24,831 bases of DNA from a virus: the IMG/VR virus record IMGVR_UViG_3300021138_000161, positions 1 to 24,831 of that record; one strand, 5' to 3'. Position 1 is the stretch's first letter. Each line of letters opens with the position of its first letter. Positions 1 through 5,635 of this stretch are shown in pieces. The notes under the pieces are model-generated. The model worked only from the letters and a program-made list of their open reading frames with translations, did not search any database and was not told where the DNA came from. A program made the position numbers and the translations under genes.

Positions 1-699
1 AGCAGCCCAGGCAATAACTGCGGTTGTCTTACCAGGACCGGTTGGACCATAGATAAGAACCTCATAATGCTTTTTACGAGCATGATCGAAGGTTTCGAAG
101 TCTGTCTTACCGCCAGCTAACTTGCGGCTAACATACTTGCGAGCCATTTCGATTGGGGGAATCGTAGCCAAAGCAATTTTGAGCCGACCACCGATAGTTG
201 AGGGTTGTGCCTCAGTATCAGGGGCAGCGTCAGCGATTGTTTGTGTTGGCTCCGCTAATAGCGATTCATCATGAGAACCACGCTCACGACGTAGGTCGGT
301 CACATTGTTCTCCAACCGTTCGGAGTTGGCTGCAACCAAAGATGCAAGAGCAATGATGCGATGTTTAACATCGCCAATCTCTTCATCCTTAGGTGCTTTG
401 TTATATGCAGCCATGGCTTTGGTAGACAATACCGGAGACCAACCAGTCTCTTTGATTGCATCAAAGTCTGCTGATGTAACGCGCACACCGACAGGTGTAA
501 CAGTGATGTATTCATCAGGATTAAACTGAGGCAAGAGTTCATCGAGAGTTGTTTCTTCCCAACGATTGCCCTTACCAGCAGCACCGTCTGTGATTCGTGA
601 ATAGACTCGAACGCCACCATTGAAAGGAACAAGAAGTGTTTGACGCTTCTCTTCCCCCATGGATAGTTCATAAGTTTCTACGAACATCGCTATATTCAT
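1..699 (-). CDS. P-loop ATPase, N-terminal 233 residues (cut by window edge)
   Basis: The frame is open from an ATG at 699 to base 1, so the C-terminal part lies outside the window. The last visible residues contain a Walker A motif, GPTGPGKTT, at about residues 218-226, inside a beta-strand/loop context (VLIYGPTGPGKT). This makes it a P-loop NTPase, probably AAA type. The first 210 residues match nothing I recognise and include a linker with PTQT around residue 153. An AAGGGTAAGG Shine-Dalgarno-like stretch precedes the ATG. It is the most downstream visible gene of the leftward arm, preceded by 286 nt without a clear gene and with several dyads, so it may have its own promoter. A role in DNA replication or recombination is only inferred. 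Confidence 0.8.
   Translation of the reverse strand, partial: MNIAMFVETYELSMGEEKRQTLLVPFNGGVRVYSRITDGAAGKGNRWEETTLDELLPQFNPDEYITVTPVGVRVTSADFDAIKETGWSPVLSTKAMAAYNKAPKDEEIGDVKHRIIALASLVAANSERLENNVTDLRRERGSHDESLLAEPTQTIADAAPDTEAQPSTIGGRLKIALATIPPIEMARKYVSRKLAGGKTDFETFDHARKKHYEVLIYGPTGPGKTTAVIAWAA
238..249 (-). repeat. CAACACAAACA motif, copy 1 (inside ATPase gene)
   Basis: Reads CCAACACAAACA on the minus strand, the sense strand of the surrounding gene, where it encodes Pro-Thr-Gln-Thr in a linker. It is one of six copies of the 11-mer in the window. Confidence 0.7.
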
Positions 700-985
700 T
701 TGCCTTACCCTTCGTTTGATTTAGTTGCACGATTTGTACAACTAACAGGCAAGTCAGCAGGCTGACTTACCTGCTACTCGTACAAAGAGTAATGAGTAAA
801 GGCCGGCGCCGATAGCAGACACGCCGACCCTTACCCTACGACTGTATTGATTTGGTTAACTGGATAGGTTACTTCTAGTATCCGAACCAGGCCACCCCAC
901 GCGATAGAATCTATCTAGTCACCGATAAACAGACGTGCACTATGATAGGACCCGCAATGACTCGGCGGGTAGGGACTAGTTTCTC
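700..985. promoter_or_regulatory. Gap with dyad symmetries between leftward genes
   Basis: I see no convincing gene in these 286 bases. They hold four inverted repeats. One at 723-743 has 8-bp arms with one mismatch around GATTT. A second at 746-773 has 13-bp arms (AAGTCAGC core, one G-T) with a 2-nt centre. A third at 903-915 is GATAGA-A-TCTATC. A fourth at 950-970 is ACCCGC and GCGGGT with a 9-nt loop. The last lies just after the upstream gene and may end transcription. The first two lie 24-75 nt upstream of the ATPase start and could be operators or leader hairpins. No strong -35/-10 pair was found. Confidence 0.4.
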
Positions 986-1666
986 CTATAGAACCCTAAC
1001 CAATACAGAAGGCTTTACGATGGAATTAGACTTGATATCTAGCATCAATTCTTTTCCATCCCATTCTGTGGGGATTGCTTTATTACCCCATATAACTTTT
1101 CCTGTACCGGAACAGTTATTGCATTGCATTGACTCACGATGAGCCAATCCTTGTTTATCTGGGTCACCCACAGTACAGCTTTGTGGGAATACTTTCTTAC
1201 CCATTGTTGTTGATACGAGTCGATATTGATTTCGCATGTCGTATCCAGTGCAGGTATACACATGCTGACCTAAGCCAGCGCATGACCTACAACGTCTAGT
1301 TGAAGATGGTGTGCGTTCATCCATCGCTCTATAGAGTTGATATTTACCACCTGCATACTTTACGTCATCTATATTTGCATAGTCTCTAATGATTCGGCGT
1401 GTAGAGGGCTTCATAATGTAATAACGAGTTACATCTGGAAGGATAACTACATCACCTGGCTCATAGATAACTAAAGGGGATGAAGCGTAATACGCGATAT
1501 ATATTCTGAACATACGATCAGAACTTCGGTATACGTTCAAGCCCCTGTCATATAGAGGACGTTGATTAGGATCTCTACCTCCTTTTAGATATCGATCCGC
1601 AGAGTCATAATCCCATACATCTTTGTGATGATATGCATTGGGATTGAGTTCATGACGCTCTACCAT
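986..1666 (-). CDS. Unknown protein with two DnaJ-like CxxCxGxG motifs
   Basis: A 226-aa protein starting at an ATG preceded by GGAGGCAAC, a strong ribosome binding site. The C-terminal half has CRSCAGLG at about 126-133 and CNNCSGTG at about 182-189, with further Cys at 139 and 164. CxxCxGxG is the hallmark of the DnaJ (Hsp40) zinc domain, which normally has four copies; here there are two, enough for one zinc site. No J domain (HPD motif) is present. The N-terminal half is rich in Tyr, Arg and Asp and is not recognised. It follows the 162-aa unknown gene with a 31-nt gap that holds a CAACACAAACA copy. Function unknown; a zinc-dependent nucleic-acid or protein contact is plausible. Confidence 0.8.
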   Translation of the reverse strand: MVERHELNPNAYHHKDVWDYDSADRYLKGGRDPNQRPLYDRGLNVYRSSDRMFRIYIAYYASSPLVIYEPGDVVILPDVTRYYIMKPSTRRIIRDYANIDDVKYAGGKYQLYRAMDERTPSSTRRCRSCAGLGQHVYTCTGYDMRNQYRLVSTTMGKKVFPQSCTVGDPDKQGLAHRESMQCNNCSGTGKVIWGNKAIPTEWDGKELMLDIKSNSIVKPSVLVRVL

Positions 1667-1680
1667 GTTGCCTCCGGGTT

Positions 1681-1692
1681 TGTTTGTGTTGG
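1681..1692 (-). repeat. CAACACAAACA motif, copy 2 (intergenic)
   Basis: CCAACACAAACA on the minus strand fills the 31-nt gap between a stop codon at 1698 and the ribosome binding site of the next leftward gene. A hairpin (CTATAGC / GCTATAG, 1698-1717) lies immediately upstream in the transcript. Confidence 0.75.
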
Positions 1693-1697
1693 AACGC

Positions 1698-2186
1698 CTA
1701 TAGCAACGCTGCTATAGACGACACCATCTTTGCTGGGACTGTGTTATCCACAGCAAGTTCAAGGAACTTGATTGAACTATCAAGTACATCGATGTAGTCA
1801 TGATATTCTTTATTGACTATCACTCTACGTAAAGACTTTGGTGCTTCAGGAGGAGTAGGTCTTTCTGGTTTTTCACCAATCAACATTATTAATGTTTCTT
1901 CATCTAATGTGTGGATGATTGGTATCTCCCAAACTTTAGCGTCCCAATTCCATTGGGGAGTCTTGCCCCTATTATTGTATGGTCTAACTCCTCCCTCAGT
2001 TACGAGGGTGTCATAAGCAGCTTCTTGCCACTTACGTTCGTTAAGCTCATACTTTTCTAAGTCAAACTTATAGACAGCAAGCTCTTCGTTGTATTCTTTA
2101 ATTTCTTTAAGAGCTTCAGCTTGCTTTGTTTTTAATTGAGTCAAAGCAAGTTGTCTATCTATATTTATATCAGCCATTGTGGCCAT
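1698..2186 (-). CDS. Unknown 162-aa protein with N-terminal coiled coil
   Basis: Starts at the ATG at 2186, preceded by GAAGGGAAAGGTT. A TTG at 2201 is possible but would sit inside that ribosome binding site, and an ATG at 2177 is also in frame. The first 50 residues are Lys/Glu/Leu/Gln-rich and predicted to form a coiled coil. The middle has a Trp-rich stretch (PQWNWDAKVWEIP) and a Pro-rich turn (EKPERPTPPEAP). No family recognised. It lies 11 nt downstream of the WhiB gene, so the two are probably co-transcribed. Its last codons lie in the CTATAGC hairpin at 1698-1717. Confidence 0.8.
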   Translation of the reverse strand: MATMADINIDRQLALTQLKTKQAEALKEIKEYNEELAVYKFDLEKYELNERKWQEAAYDTLVTEGGVRPYNNRGKTPQWNWDAKVWEIPIIHTLDEETLIMLIGEKPERPTPPEAPKSLRRVIVNKEYHDYIDVLDSSIKFLELAVDNTVPAKMVSSIAALL

Positions 2187-2197
2187 AACCTTTCCCT

Positions 2198-2509
2198 TCA
2201 ATCTTCGCGTGGTTTAACACGGCGTAATTTGGCTAGCTCTTCTTGAGTTAGTCCACCCCAGATGCCATAGTCTTGCTTGGTATCTAAAGCAAACTGCCTG
2301 CATTGATATATAACAGGACAATTACCGCATACAGCGATAGCAGCTTTGATTCTTTTCTGCTTATCCTCACCCTTTTCTAAATCCGCATAGAAAAATAGGT
2401 CGGGATCAGTCTCCTTACACAATGCCTTCTCCTGCCAATTCCAGAAGTCTGGATTAGCAGGAGGCATGTTCTTGTAAGTAGCAGAGTTGACTTTATTCTT
2501 CGTAGACAT
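2198..2509 (-). CDS. WhiB-family iron-sulfur transcriptional regulator
   Basis: A 103-aa protein with the full WhiB signature: four cysteines at about 31, 61, 64 and 70 (C-x29-C-x2-C-x5-C) that ligate a [4Fe-4S] cluster, then the GIWGG turn at 82-86 and a basic tail (KLRRVKP). WhiB proteins are restricted to Actinobacteria and their phages, bind sigma factors and respond to redox or nitric oxide. The phage TM4 WhiB down-regulates host whiB2. The ATG at 2509 was chosen over the adjacent TTG at 2512. The gene overlaps the end of the upstream 89-aa gene by 17 nt, so translation is probably coupled. Confidence 0.95.
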   Translation of the reverse strand: MSTKNKVNSATYKNMPPANPDFWNWQEKALCKETDPDLFFYADLEKGEDKQKRIKAAIAVCGNCPVIYQCRQFALDTKQDYGIWGGLTQEELAKLRRVKPRED

Positions 2510-2762
2510 CAATCTCTAGTCTTAGGATATCTCTCAAGTCTTTTGCTTGGAATAACTTAAGAGCATCCTTAGTGTCCACGACAATGCCACCACCTTCGAC
2601 CCATCCGTATGGGGATACGAATAGGAACTCATGAGGGTCATCACATGACGGGGTGACAATACGTACATCGCCAATGTTATTAACATCAAGCGGTGTGTGA
2701 TAGTTCTTACCTGCTGTACGGATTTCTTTCAGCAAGCGTCGGCGTTTGATCGCTTTGAACAT
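2493..2762 (-). CDS. Unknown 89-aa protein upstream of WhiB
   Basis: Begins with a basic stretch (MFKAIKRRRLLKEI), followed by a beta-rich middle and an acidic end (LRLEIDVYEE). No family recognised. The start is an ATG at 2762. The nearest purine-rich stretch, GAAGGA, is about 12 nt upstream, so initiation may be weak. A 15-codon reading frame ends just before it. It overlaps WhiB by 17 nt, which suggests the two are made together. Confidence 0.7.
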   Translation of the reverse strand: MFKAIKRRRLLKEIRTAGKNYHTPLDVNNIGDVRIVTPSCDDPHEFLFVSPYGWVEGGGIVVDTKDALKLFQAKDLRDILRLEIDVYEE

Positions 2763-2847
2763 AGGGTTTATCGGTTCCTTCTCTTATAGTTGGGATAAGC
2801 AGTTTTAATAGACATGCTCAGGTCTTTTGACGTGGCGAGCCGCCGTG

Positions 2848-3018
2848 TCAATGTTTGTTGCGGCGAGACTCTATGATTATCCGAGTCTTGCGGTCTATTT
2901 CTTTTACTTGTTCTTCCATGAGTTCAACCTTTTCTTCCATGGAAGCCATAATGATATTAAGATCATTCTTAAGATCATTAAGTAGATTTGATAATGGGTC
3001 ATCACCTTGTTTAGGCAT
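2848..3018 (-). CDS. Unknown 56-aa coiled-coil protein
   Basis: A short frame with strong support: GGGAGG lies 8 nt before the ATG, and the ATG shares a base with the stop of the preceding 41-aa gene (TAATG). The product is mostly helical, with heptad-like Leu/Ile/Met spacing (LLNDLKNDLNIIMASMEEKVEL) and a basic tail ending RRNKH. Such short coiled-coil peptides are common in phage early regions. Function unknown. Confidence 0.7.
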   Translation of the reverse strand: MPKQGDDPLSNLLNDLKNDLNIIMASMEEKVELMEEQVKEIDRKTRIIIESRRNKH

Positions 3019-3143
3019 TAATCAGCCTCCCTTGTGATGAAGAGACTATCTCCCTGATAGGCACTACCGTAGCGATTGTTGAATCGCTTGAGTGAGCGTC
3101 TAATTTTGAAGAGGTAATAGACAGCACGAAATGCGTTATACAT
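3018..3143 (-). CDS. Unknown 41-aa basic protein
   Basis: Begins MYNAFRAVYYLFKIRR with GAGGGGGTGATTACAAC directly upstream, a very good ribosome binding site, and ends in TAATG coupling to the next gene. It is basic and aromatic. A longer frame on the same strand (3011-3205, 64 aa) starts at the TAATG of the upstream gene, but its residues look random (runs of Thr and Ser) and it would cover this gene completely, so I prefer the 41-aa product. Confidence 0.6.
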   Translation of the reverse strand: MYNAFRAVYYLFKIRRSLKRFNNRYGSAYQGDSLFITREAD

Positions 3144-3204
3144 GTTGTAATCACCCCCTCATTTATTGAGGTTGTGACATGAGTGCGTTTGATTGTTGTT
3201 GCCA

Positions 3205-3468
3205 TTAGACACGACCCACTGAAGAGGCTTGAGGATCAAAGACCTTGCCTGTCTTCCAGTGTGGTATTGATTTGTGGTCTGCACGACCACCAGCAGCCTT
3301 CCAAGCTTCACGCTTGGCATGGCTTGTAGCACTACGACCATTCACATGGATGAAGTTGGTCTTTTCCATCTGTGCTGGGCCTGGGTTTTGCTTACGAGCC
3401 TTACCGTTCTTACGGTCACCGGCTGTGTTTGCTTTAGGAGCTGGCGCTCCTCCTTTACCTTTTGCCAT
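3205..3468 (-). CDS. Unknown 87-aa basic protein
   Basis: Rich in Lys, Ala, Gly and Pro (MAKGKGGAPAPKANTAGDRK), with a flexible N-terminus. The C-terminal part, TSHAKREAWKAAGGRADHK, looks helical. The start is the ATG at 3468, with GAAAGGGG about 10 nt upstream. A nucleic-acid-binding role is possible from charge alone; no family recognised. It lies 23 nt after the preceding 127-aa gene. Confidence 0.75.
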   Translation of the reverse strand: MAKGKGGAPAPKANTAGDRKNGKARKQNPGPAQMEKTNFIHVNGRSATSHAKREAWKAAGGRADHKSIPHWKTGKVFDPQASSVGRV

Positions 3469-3491
3469 TGTAGTATGGCCCCTTTCGGAGG

Positions 3492-3875
3492 TTACTTACG
3501 ACGTGGGGAACTCTTCCACACGTGTTCATTTGCTGAGGCTACGCCTACTGAGGCAAGCCCCATCTCTACTAATACATCATCAATACGCCACTTGAGTTCT
3601 TCAAGAGCGGTAGGTGAGAAGAACATAAGAGACTCTTGCTTACCATCATTGATGAGTACGAAGGCTGTTCCTGAATCTTTACAGCCTATTGTGTATACCT
3701 GATCAACATCTGTAGTAATGCTACTGCTATGTGCATACAAGATGTTTTTACCTAGTAGACCGTGTCGTTGCCAAGCACCGATTACATCAGTCTTAGGCTC
3801 AACAACTGCTACAGGCTCAGATACAGGGGGCGGCGGTGTTTGTGTTGGCACCGCTTTCTTTTTGCGAGGCGCCAT
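3492..3875 (-). CDS. Unknown 127-aa protein with Pro-rich N-terminus
   Basis: Has a basic start (MAPRKKKAVP), a Pro-rich linker (TQTPPPPVSEPVAVVEP) to about residue 27, and a folded-looking remainder with alternating strands (VYTIGC, TAFVLIND, SLMFF) and a helix (TALEELKWRIDDVLVEMG). No family recognised. The ATG at 3875 shares a base with the stop of the upstream 33-aa membrane peptide (TAATG), so translation is coupled. The linker codons contain copy 3 of the CAACACAAACA motif, again encoding Pro-Thr-Gln-Thr. Confidence 0.8.
   Translation of the reverse strand: MAPRKKKAVPTQTPPPPVSEPVAVVEPKTDVIGAWQRHGLLGKNILYAHSSSITTDVDQVYTIGCKDSGTAFVLINDGKQESLMFFSPTALEELKWRIDDVLVEMGLASVGVASANEHVWKSSPRRK
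3837..3848 (-). repeat. CAACACAAACA motif, copy 3 (inside 127-aa gene)
   Basis: CCAACACAAACA on the sense strand of the surrounding gene, within its disordered Pro-rich linker. The flanking GGCACCGC resembles the GGCTCCGC beside copy 1. Confidence 0.7.
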
Positions 3876-3976
3876 TACTTACGACGTCCAGCAAATAATG
3901 CAATCAGCATGAATGCTATAACTGATGCAGACATGATGACTACCGTTGTTGTAGTTAAGTCCACGTTAATGGACAT
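3875..3976 (-). CDS. 33-aa single-pass membrane peptide
   Basis: ATG at 3976 with AAAGGAG nine bases upstream, one of the best ribosome binding sites in the window. The product is MSINVDLTTTT followed by about 19 hydrophobic residues (VVIMSASVIAFMLIALFAG) and a basic GRRK end. This predicts one transmembrane helix with the C-terminus in the cytoplasm. It could be a small holin-like or membrane-modulating peptide, but nothing identifies the role. It follows a structured non-coding segment (4000-4145) and is coupled to the next gene by TAATG. Confidence 0.75.
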   Translation of the reverse strand: MSINVDLTTTTVVIMSASVIAFMLIALFAGRRK

Positions 3977-3999
3977 GGGTATTGCTCCTTTCTATAGGT

Positions 4000-4104
4000 G
4001 GTAGAGATATAGATGTCGATAGGCCAAGGGTTAGTAGGTCGATCATAACTAATTTCGTTACGGAATCAACTTTGATGTCGAATCACCTCATATATATCTC
4101 TACC
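4000..4104 (-). ncRNA. Long-range hairpin with 12-bp perfect stem
   Basis: GGTAGAGATATA (4000-4011) and its exact complement TATATCTCTACC (4093-4104) enclose 81 bases with no open reading frame of note. The interior holds two near-direct copies of GATGTCGAT (about 4012 and 4073). It lies between the tRNA-like element and the membrane-peptide gene and is transcribed leftward with them. A folded leader or processed small RNA is inferred. Confidence 0.4.
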
Positions 4105-4106
4105 GT

Positions 4107-4145
4107 GCCCCGCTAGGAATCGAACCTAGATTAACCATTCGGGGC
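4107..4145 (-). other. Mini tRNA-like element lacking D and anticodon arms
   Basis: On the minus strand, GCCCCG at the 5' end pairs with CGGGGC at the 3' end, and a canonical T arm lies between them: CTAGG stem, TTCGATT loop, CCTAG. Only ten bases (AATGGTTAAT, resembling a D loop) separate the 5' strand from the T arm, so no anticodon arm is present. The 3' end reads A then CGG, with no encoded CCA. It may be a deleted tRNA, a tRNA mimic processed by RNase P, or the 3'-tRNA identity segment of an attachment site. Confidence 0.5.
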
Positions 4146-4150
4146 TGCTA

Positions 4151-4417
4151 TTACCAATTCCGTGAGTGGAATCGTTCCATAGCCTCTGACTCTGTCTCAA
4201 AGTAATGGCCTGTAAGACAACGACCACTATCGTGATTGTAAGTCCAAACCACATAGGGCTTGGCTGTGCTGTTTGGGGCATGGCATACGATTACAGAGTT
4301 AACATCATAGGCTAATGATGGCTTGCAATCAATCACCCTTGCTCCAGTTGATACGCCATTGTCACCCTGCAAAATAATGCCGGGGGCAAGCGTGTCTATG
4401 ATTGGATTATCTGTCAT
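4151..4417 (-). CDS. Unknown 88-aa protein
   Basis: ATG at 4417 with GAAGGGAAAGGT directly upstream, nearly the same leader as the 162-aa gene at 1698-2186. The sequence is mixed alpha/beta, with strands VNSVIVCHAP and PYVVWTYNH and a helical end (ETESEAMERFHSRN). No family recognised. It is the last gene before the tRNA-like element, whose 5' end lies 5 nt beyond the stop. Confidence 0.75.
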   Translation of the reverse strand: MTDNPIIDTLAPGIILQGDNGVSTGARVIDCKPSLAYDVNSVIVCHAPNSTAKPYVVWTYNHDSGRCLTGHYFETESEAMERFHSRNW

Positions 4418-4708
4418 ACCTTTCCCTTCATCTCTTCACCATGAAGAGTAAGAGACAGAGATAGTCATAGTCGGATCAGTCTATAGTCTTGTTTCGATGG
4501 CGATTATCGCGACGGTATTCCATCTACTCCCAGAAGTAACACTTAGACAGGCACATCCTCTCGATTTACCCGTTTTCACCACTCTTCCTTTTGCGTAACT
4601 ATAGTGGAGGACTACCCATAACTCCGTTATGGATAGAGTCGATAACTATCAACTATCTCTGCCTTTTACCCTGCATGGTGAGCGCGGGCGGGATTGTTTG
4701 TGTTGAAA
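4418..4708. other. Mostly non-coding gap with dyads
   Basis: No strong gene is visible. A weak leftward candidate (GTG at 4579 to stop at 4481, 32 aa, after AAGGAAG) is possible but unconvincing. A perfect dyad, CCATAAC-TCC-GTTATGG, lies at 4616-4632. GGGATTG and CAATCCC (4690-4720) flank a CAACACAAACA copy. A segment at about 4653-4695 is repeated imperfectly at 5124-5170. Confidence 0.4.
4695..4705 (-). repeat. CAACACAAACA motif, copy 4 (intergenic)
   Basis: Lies 4 nt after the stop codon of the 35-aa zinc gene, on the transcript-sense strand, inside a 7-bp inverted repeat (GGGATTG ... CAATCCC). Confidence 0.7.
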
Positions 4709-4816
4709 TTAAGCAATCCCACCTACGCATGATTTGTGCCAGTAGTTCTCACCTTCAGAACCATAGCGGTCGGTCTCGAGGTCAATATCGCTATTGCACA
4801 CGATACATGTCTCCAA
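4709..4816 (-). CDS. 35-aa zinc-finger-like protein, TTG start
   Basis: Starts at a TTG preceded nine bases upstream by AGGAGG. The product begins M-E-T-CIVCNSDIDLE and continues through YWHKSC to a GGIA end. The Cys/His pattern C-x2-C then H-x3-C suits a single small zinc site. It overlaps the last codons of the upstream IF2_N-like gene by 26 nt in another frame. The coding case rests on the ribosome binding site, the Cys/His pattern and the tight packing; the length alone would not support it. Confidence 0.6.
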   Translation of the reverse strand: METCIVCNSDIDLETDRYGSEGENYWHKSCVGGIA

Positions 4817-5042
4817 AGAACCTCACCTCCTCGCAACCAGCCATGCAATCCAAGAAGTAAAAGGCCTCAGTAAGTGAGACCTTGCTTGAGGCAGAGCGTT
4901 TGCCCTTTACGCCATAGTGATTGAGCCAACCAAGGACAGTCGGACTAGACAAACCAAGAACGATTCCCAGTTCATAGACGCGAGCACCCCGATCAACAGT
5001 CCACACCACTTTTTGGCGACCGTTTTTTCCTTCCTTGATCAC
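4791..5042 (-). CDS. IF2_N-like domain protein
   Basis: An 83-aa protein starting at GTG (5042), with GAAGGGAGAT six bases upstream. Residues 19-60 read GARVYELGIVLGLSSPTVLGWLNHYG followed by SASSKVSLTEA. This closely follows the IF2_N domain at the N-terminus of actinobacterial translation factor IF-2 (pattern ARVxELxxxLGxxSxxVLxxLxxxGxxxxSASS). The rest, with Cys at 66 and 70, is not recognised. No GTPase domain is present, so it cannot be a whole IF-2. It might contact ribosomes, the mRNA machinery or DNA. A generic helix-turn-helix regulator is the alternative reading. A hairpin (ACTCCC / GGGAGT, 5064-5082) lies just upstream. Confidence 0.75.
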   Translation of the reverse strand: MIKEGKNGRQKVVWTVDRGARVYELGIVLGLSSPTVLGWLNHYGVKGKRSASSKVSLTEAFYFLDCMAGCEEVRFFGDMYRVQ

Positions 5043-5063
5043 AGTATCTCCCTTCTGTTAAGG

Positions 5064-5082
5064 ACTCCCAAGAATAGGGAGT
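5064..5082 (-). promoter_or_regulatory. Leader hairpin before IF2_N-like gene
   Basis: ACTCCC-AAGAATA-GGGAGT is a perfect 6-bp hairpin 22 nt upstream of the GTG start. It may modulate translation or protect the transcript. Confidence 0.3.
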
Positions 5083-5175
5083 GAGAAGCAGACAGGAATA
5101 CATTTACATGGGCTCTCCAAGACCTATCTGCCTTTCACCCTCTACCCTGTAAAAATTGGGCGGGGGGATGCTTTT

Positions 5176-5472
5176 CTAACACATAATCTCAGGAGAACAA
5201 TCCTCCCTAGAGAGATTACACTCAGAGATAGAGTGCTCTAGACATACATAGCACTTGCTAGAGCAGATATGGGTTTGGACATAGTTTCTCTTCTCTATAT
5301 CCCAGAAGAAGGTTCTAAGGTCATCACACTCAGTGCATTGGAAGATAAAGCCATTGAACTCGGTGGACTTAGTCATCCTGTCCTCATTTATGCGGGGAAC
5401 GGTGCCAGAGGCTAACTTATTAAGAGAGCCACAATTCTCACAGTAGAAGTCAAGAACTATGGGAGCACCCAT
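5176..5472 (-). CDS. Unknown Cys-rich (zinc-ribbon-like) protein
   Basis: A 98-aa protein with ten cysteines. CENC at 11-14 and CTEC at 46-49 form a four-Cys zinc-ribbon pattern; C70, C74, C77 and C85 could form a second site, and C92 and C98 follow. The ATG at 5472 has AAAGGGGGTC upstream. The gene follows the parS-containing gap, so it may be the first gene of a leftward sub-operon with the IF2_N-like and 35-aa zinc genes. Function unknown; DNA, RNA or RNA-polymerase binding is typical for such ribbons. Confidence 0.8.
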   Translation of the reverse strand: MGAPIVLDFYCENCGSLNKLASGTVPRINEDRMTKSTEFNGFIFQCTECDDLRTFFWDIEKRNYVQTHICSSKCYVCLEHSISECNLSREDCSPEIMC

Positions 5473-5499
5473 GATAGACCCCCTTTCAAGAGGTTAAGA

Positions 5500-5514
5500 G
5501 GCTCAGGTAGAGCC
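5500..5514. promoter_or_regulatory. Small hairpin beside parS
   Basis: GGCTC-AGGTA-GAGCC, a 5-bp hairpin between the parS-like site and the Cys-rich gene. Confidence 0.3.
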
Positions 5515-5521
5515 ACATAAA

Positions 5522-5537
5522 TGTTCCACGTGAAACA
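5522..5537 (+). promoter_or_regulatory. parS: parS-like centromere site
   Basis: TGTTCCACGTGAAACA matches the bacterial parS consensus TGTTNCACGTGAAACA at every position. Its complement contains GTTTCACGTGGAAC, the 14-bp Streptomyces parS. ParB binds such sites, loads as a CTP-dependent clamp and spreads. The site is intergenic, between a likely terminator (5568-5610) and a 5-bp hairpin (5500-5514). A second dyad, CACTT-ATG-AAGTG (5536-5548), overlaps its edge. No parA or parB gene is visible, so host ParB or a phage ParB encoded elsewhere would be the reader. It is the only such match I found here. Confidence 0.8.
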
Positions 5538-5567
5538 CTTATGAAGTGCTACCTGATAATAGGGCGA

Positions 5568-5610
5568 GAGCCCCCTCCCAGGCCTGGTATTACAACCTGA
5601 GAGAGGGCTC
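5568..5610 (-). terminator. Strong hairpin, probable leftward terminator
   Basis: Two 15-nt arms (5568-5582 and 5596-5610) pair fully in the leftward transcript if two G-U pairs are allowed; in the rightward transcript the same positions are C-A mismatches. The loop is 13 nt. It begins 25 nt after the stop of the 193-aa gene. There is no U tract, which is common for actinobacterial terminators. Confidence 0.6.
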
Positions 5611-5635
5611 TGCCTATTAGCAGTGGCCTGCCAGA

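Noticed and set aside
300-671. 123-aa leftward open frame
   Set aside because: It lies in another frame of the P-loop ATPase gene, which has the Walker A motif and a better start; its residues look random.
3011-3205. 64-aa leftward open frame starting at a TAATG
   Set aside because: It fully covers the 41-aa gene, which has a far better ribosome binding site and composition. The start position keeps it possible, but unlikely.
4481-4579. 32-aa leftward GTG-start frame
   Set aside because: A purine-rich stretch is present, but the residues show no pattern and a competing frame has equal claims; kept only as a note on the gap.
4591-4860. 89-aa rightward open frame
   Set aside because: It is antisense to two leftward genes with good ribosome binding sites and has no start signal or recognisable motif.
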